In this document: piece by piece, positions 61,201 through 64,000 of the stretch
Layout: the number at the start of each line of letters is the position of its first letter
Numbering within the stretch: position 1 is the first letter of the stretch
Assembly: GCF_003609575.1 (NCBI RefSeq)
Contig: NZ_MBTA01000023.1
Location: forward strand, 248,001 to 312,000
Length of the DNA stretch: 64,000 nt
From: Pelobium manganitolerans
Lineage (GTDB): Bacteria > Bacteroidota > Bacteroidia > Sphingobacteriales > Sphingobacteriaceae
Direction of reading: 5' to 3'
Position numbers and translations under genes: made by a program
Notes under the pieces: generated by a model
What the model was told of the DNA's origin: nothing
Databases searched by the model: none
What the model saw: only the letters and a program-made list of their open reading frames with translations

Positions 61201-61956
61201 TTAAAGCCTTATTTCAATCTGTTCTTTTTTTAACAGCGCCTTCAACTCGGGGATTAAAATCTCGCCATAATGGAAAACTGAAGCCGCTAAAGCTGCATCC
61301 ACGTCTGTTAGCTTAAAAACATCTACAAAATCCTCACTGCTCCCCGCACCGCCAGAGGCTATAACCGGGATGCTAACCAAATCGTTAATTTGTTTCAACA
61401 AAACATTATCAAAACCAGATTTGGTTCCGTCTTTATCCATCGATGTCAATAAAATTTCGCCTGCACCACGTTGTTCAGCTTCTTTTATCCACTTTTGGGT
61501 TTCAATTTCCGTAGCAATACGCCCGCCGTTTAGGTGAACAAAATCACCGATTGGCAAATGTTTGGTATCTACTGCTAAAACTACAAACTGCACCCCAAAA
61601 GCCTTTGCCAAATCGTTAATTAATTGCGGATTACGGACAGCGGCAGAGTTAATAGAAATTTTATCGGCACCTGCATTTAATAGTGCTTCTGCATCTTTTA
61701 TCTCGCTGATGCCACCGCCAATGGTAAAGGGGATATTCACCTGGCGCGCCACAGCTTTCACCATTTCAATGGTGGTTTTACGCTTTTCATGGGTAGCTGT
61801 GATGTCTAAAAAAACCAGCTCATCTGCGCCCTGGTTAGAGTATTGCCAAGCCAGCTCAACCGGATCGCCGGCGTCTCTAAGGTCAACAAAATTTACCCCT
61901 TTTACTGTTCGCCCGTCTTTAACGTCTAAACAAGGGATAATACGCTTACTCAACAT
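61201..61956 (-). CDS. hisF: Imidazole glycerol phosphate synthase, cyclase subunit
   Basis: A 251-residue TIM-barrel HisF. It begins [23 protein letters not shown] with the catalytic Asp, has [23 protein letters not shown], and [18 protein letters not shown] with the second Asp, plus IASGGAGS for phosphate binding. With HisH it forms IGP and AICAR from PRFAR and glutamine. It is 10 bases downstream of hisA and 17 before the inserted toxin-antitoxin genes. Confidence 0.98.
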   Translation of the reverse strand: MLSKRIIPCLDVKDGRTVKGVNFVDLRDAGDPVELAWQYSNQGADELVFLDITATHEKRKTTIEMVKAVARQVNIPFTIGGGISEIKDAEALLNAGADKISINSAAVRNPQLINDLAKAFGVQFVVLAVDTKHLPIGDFVHLNGGRIATEIETQKWIKEAEQRGAGEILLTSMDKDGTKSGFDNVLLKQINDLVSIPVIASGGAGSSEDFVDVFKLTDVDAALAASVFHYGEILIPELKALLKKEQIEIRL

Positions 61957-61966
61957 TTAGCTGTGT

Positions 61967-62716
61967 TTATAGCGAGGAAAGTCGCTGTAAATTCCATTTT
62001 TTAATCTCTTCAATAGAGATGCGTTTTTCGTAAATAGCTTTACCCACCACGCATGATTCGATATTTAGTTGGTTGAGTTCTTCAATATCTGCCATTGAGC
62101 TGATACCACCAGAAGCAATCAGTTTAATGAAAGGGGAGTGGTTCAACAACTTTTTGTACAGCTCAACTCCGGCGCCACCCAACTTACCGTCTTTATTAAT
62201 ATCGGTACACAAAAAACGGAAAAAGCCCAGTTGTAAACATCTGTCAACATAATCCATTAGCTTAATTGGAGAGCTTTCCATCCAGCCAGAGTATTTAATC
62301 ACCTCGTCTAAAACGTCGATAGCAACAACTACTTGGTCAGAGCATTTTGTTTTATTGCAGATTTCTCTGCTCAGCTCCTCTAAAAAAGAGGGATTAGTGA
62401 TAGCCTGTGTGCCCACGATAACGCGGTAAATACCCACATCAATCAATTCTTTTACTTTGTCAATGCTTCTAACACCGCCGCCATACTGCACCTTCATGTC
62501 GGTTTTTTTGATGATATCTGCTAAATATTTTTGATTGCTGAAATCGCCTTTGGCGCCATTTAAATCGATGATATGGACAATTTCGGTACCGTTAGATTGG
62601 TACATGTCTATTTGTTCTTCCAATGACACTTCGTAGCGGGTAACCTGGTTATAGTCGCCTTCTACTAGGCGGACAATTTTCTGGTCAAGTACGTCAACAG
62701 CAGGAATAATGTACAT
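61967..62716 (-). CDS. hisA: ProFAR isomerase
   Basis: A 249-residue TIM-barrel isomerase converting ProFAR to PRFAR. It has IIPAVDVLDQKIVRLVEGDY at the start with the catalytic Asp, VQYGGGVRSIDKVKELIDVG, the second Asp in LCTDINKDGKLGG, and IASGGISSMADIEEL near the C-terminal phosphate site. Position between hisH and hisF, with gaps of 9 and 10 bases, is the normal his order. Confidence 0.97.
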   Translation of the reverse strand: MYIIPAVDVLDQKIVRLVEGDYNQVTRYEVSLEEQIDMYQSNGTEIVHIIDLNGAKGDFSNQKYLADIIKKTDMKVQYGGGVRSIDKVKELIDVGIYRVIVGTQAITNPSFLEELSREICNKTKCSDQVVVAIDVLDEVIKYSGWMESSPIKLMDYVDRCLQLGFFRFLCTDINKDGKLGGAGVELYKKLLNHSPFIKLIASGGISSMADIEELNQLNIESCVVGKAIYEKRISIEEIKKWNLQRLSSL

Positions 62717-62725
62717 GTTCTGATT

Positions 62726-63316
62726 TTATAAGTTAGCGAAATTTTTAAGGAGTGTTTCTCCAGCTTCACCCGACTTTTCTGGATGGAACTGTACCCCGTA
62801 AAAGTTATTGTTTTGGATTGCAGCAGAAAATTTGATGCCGTAATCGCAATAAGCGACGGTAAAATTAGGATTAAATTCTATAAAATAGGAGTGAACGAAG
62901 TAAAAATATGCGCCGGATGCAATTCCGTTAAAAAGTGGCTGTCCCGAATTTGAGTAAACGCGGTTCCAGCCCATGTGCGGAACTTTCTTGGACTCTAGCT
63001 CTCTGAACCTCAATGTTTTTAGCGGAACAATATCCAATAATTGCGAATTGCCCTCTTCAGAAAATTCGGTGAGCAGTTGCATCCCAACACAGATTCCCAA
63101 AACAGGTTTGTTTAAGCTTTTAATCTTGGGTACCAAGCCTGTATCGCTCAACTTCTGCATAGCTGTACCGGCATGGCCTACACCCGGAATAATGATTTTC
63201 TCGTACAAGTCAAACTCAGCTTCTGAGTTAATCATTCCGTATCTTAAACCTAACCTATCCAAAGCCGCAGTTAGCGAGAATATGTTGCCGGCGCCGTAAT
63301 TTACTATTCCAATCAT
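62726..63316 (-). CDS. hisH: Imidazole glycerol phosphate synthase, glutaminase subunit
   Basis: A 196-residue class I glutamine amidotransferase. It begins MIGIVNYGAGNIFSLTAALDRLG, has the oxyanion/nucleophile motif PVLGICVGMQLL with the catalytic Cys, and YGVQFHPEKSGEAGETLL with the His-Glu pair. It supplies ammonia to HisF. It is separated from hisB by a 128-base spacer full of heptameric repeats, unlike the tight spacing of the rest of the operon. Confidence 0.97.
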   Translation of the reverse strand: MIGIVNYGAGNIFSLTAALDRLGLRYGMINSEAEFDLYEKIIIPGVGHAGTAMQKLSDTGLVPKIKSLNKPVLGICVGMQLLTEFSEEGNSQLLDIVPLKTLRFRELESKKVPHMGWNRVYSNSGQPLFNGIASGAYFYFVHSYFIEFNPNFTVAYCDYGIKFSAAIQNNNFYGVQFHPEKSGEAGETLLKNFANL

Positions 63317-63323
63317 TGTTTAG

Positions 63324-63435
63324 TAGTGAGTATAGAGTATTGAGTATTGGGTATTGGGTTTTGAGTATCAAGTAGCAAGTATCAAGTATCAAGACTGGGA
63401 CGTATTGTCTTTGCTCCTTAATCTTTGCTCTTTAC
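63324..63435. repeat. Heptamer array between hisB and hisH
   Basis: Ten consecutive units of the TATNNAG type (63324-63393: TAGTGAG, TATAGAG, TATTGAG, TATTGGG, TATTGGG, TTTTGAG, TATCAAG, TAGCAAG, TATCAAG, TATCAAG), then 14 bases, then four units of TCTTTGC type (63408-63435). The array fills nearly the entire hisB-hisH spacer and lies within the his transcript. Confidence 0.8.
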
Positions 63436-63444
63436 TCTCTCTTT

Positions 63445-64000
63445 CTACAAAAGTCCTTTTGTACTTGGTAAACGCATATTATTAATATCTCTTTTTACTG
63501 CAATTTTAATGGCCTTTGCAAAGGCTTTAAAAATGGCTTCAATTTTATGATGTTCGTTATCGCCCTCAACCTTAATATTTAAGTTGGCTTTTGCCGCGTC
63601 CGAAAAAGATTTGAAGAAGTGATAAAACATCTCCGTAGGCATATCGCCAACTTTTTCGCGCTTAAATTCGGCGTCCCAAACAATCCAATTTCGTCCGCCA
63701 AAATCAATGGCTACCTGGGCCAAGCAATCGTCCATCGGCAGGCAGAAACCGTAGCGTTCAATCCCTTTTTTATCGGCCAAAGCCAAAGCAAAAGCCTCGC
63801 CCAAAGCAATGCCGGTATCTTCAATGGTATGGTGTTCGTCAATGTGCAAATCACCTTTGGTATGCACGGTAAGGTCTATACCGCCGTGGCGGGCAATTTG
63901 GTCCAACATGTGATCAAAAAAGTTTAAGCCTGTTTTGATATCTGCGTTGCCTTTGCCGTCTAAATTAATTTTAATAAAGATATCCGTTTCATTAGTTTTG
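63445..64000 (-). CDS. hisB: Imidazoleglycerol-phosphate dehydratase (5' end outside the window)
   Basis: The frame ends at 63445 and runs off the right edge, giving 184 residues of an IGPD domain. Metal-binding motifs are [18 protein letters not shown] and [28 protein letters not shown] is partly beyond the apparent ATG near 63909. The frame continues upstream as [20 protein letters not shown], so that ATG is not the start. In many Bacteroidetes HisB carries an extra N-terminal histidinol-phosphatase domain, which would be outside this window. Confidence 0.95.
   Translation of the reverse strand, partial: KTNETDIFIKINLDGKGNADIKTGLNFFDHMLDQIARHGGIDLTVHTKGDLHIDEHHTIEDTGIALGEAFALALADKKGIERYGFCLPMDDCLAQVAIDFGGRNWIVWDAEFKREKVGDMPTEMFYHFFKSFSDAAKANLNIKVEGDNEHHKIEAIFKAFAKAIKIAVKRDINNMRLPSTKGLL

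Overview
The window is a contiguous stretch of a Bacteroidota chromosome, most likely Sphingobacteriaceae (Pedobacter/Mucilaginibacter-like). The evidence is: TAnnTTTG-type -7 promoter boxes; a K+-dependent membrane pyrophosphatase; lineage-typical families (DUF4294, DUF3822, a lipoprotein BamA homologue of the TamL kind, DUF4397 lipoprotein, S23-type four-helix-bundle protein, HI0933-like flavoprotein); bacillithiol-type thiol metabolism; and moderate-to-low GC with AT-rich spacers. No rRNA, CRISPR array or phage structural genes are visible. The genus is an inference.

Region 1 (1-2740) is the edge of an integrated element. It holds the 3' end of one gene, an unrecognised 187-aa protein with an RNxxxH motif, a Bacteroidetes-type tyrosine integrase, and two copies of a TTTACTCAC site array with a start remnant of a second integrase between them. 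It is bounded by tRNA-Pro(TGG) and its terminator. Region 2 (2.9-12 kb) carries hppA, the agmatine-to-putrescine genes aguB and aguA split by a four-helix-bundle gene flanked by inverted 7-bp repeats, csaA, a DUF2147 protein, a toxin-antitoxin pair whose toxin is frameshifted, and hscA. Region 3 (12-20 kb) has mdh, a retropepsin-like protein overlapping a truncated haemoglobin gene, a MazF-type toxin-antitoxin pair, a LOG protein with an SSS symporter, and recR-glycosyltransferase-SDR. Region 4 (20-24 kb) is a trp cluster: leader peptide with three Trp codons and an attenuator, then trpD-trpF-trpB-trpA, without trpE, trpG or trpC.

Region 5 (24-38 kb) is mostly housekeeping: nhaA, a Sua5-type synthase, algH, purK-purE, nuoA-nuoB, an HI0933-like flavoprotein, wbqC-corA, a lipid A-type acyltransferase with a glycosyltransferase and an MFS carrier, aroQ, and a Xer recombinase. 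Region 6 (38-52 kb) has purA, a Fur-family regulator, a RelA/SpoT enzyme, a DUF4294/glutathione peroxidase/bshB1 cluster, DUF3822-rsmD-coaD, a RecD-like helicase, a 56-aa basic protein, tRNA-Cys, an SpoU methyltransferase, a TamL-like outer-membrane lipoprotein and gmhB. Region 7 (52-58 kb) is gltB-gltD. Region 8 (58-64 kb) has a DUF4397 lipoprotein, a WD40 protein and the his operon (hisB-hisH-hisA-hisF-[toxin-antitoxin]-hisIE, leftward, hisB cut by the window end).

The most unusual recurring signal is a family of degenerate 7-bp tandem repeats (consensus around TATYRAG / YATNGAC / NACCTTA) at five intergenic loci. At the agu locus they form inverted arms on each side of an S23-family gene, an arrangement recalling the intervening sequences known from some bacterial 23S rRNA genes. 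Other points of note are the tandem integrase/attachment modules, the trp attenuator on an incomplete operon, a toxin-antitoxin pair built into the his operon, a frameshifted YoeB-like toxin, and a Cys/His-rich tail on the pyrophosphatase.
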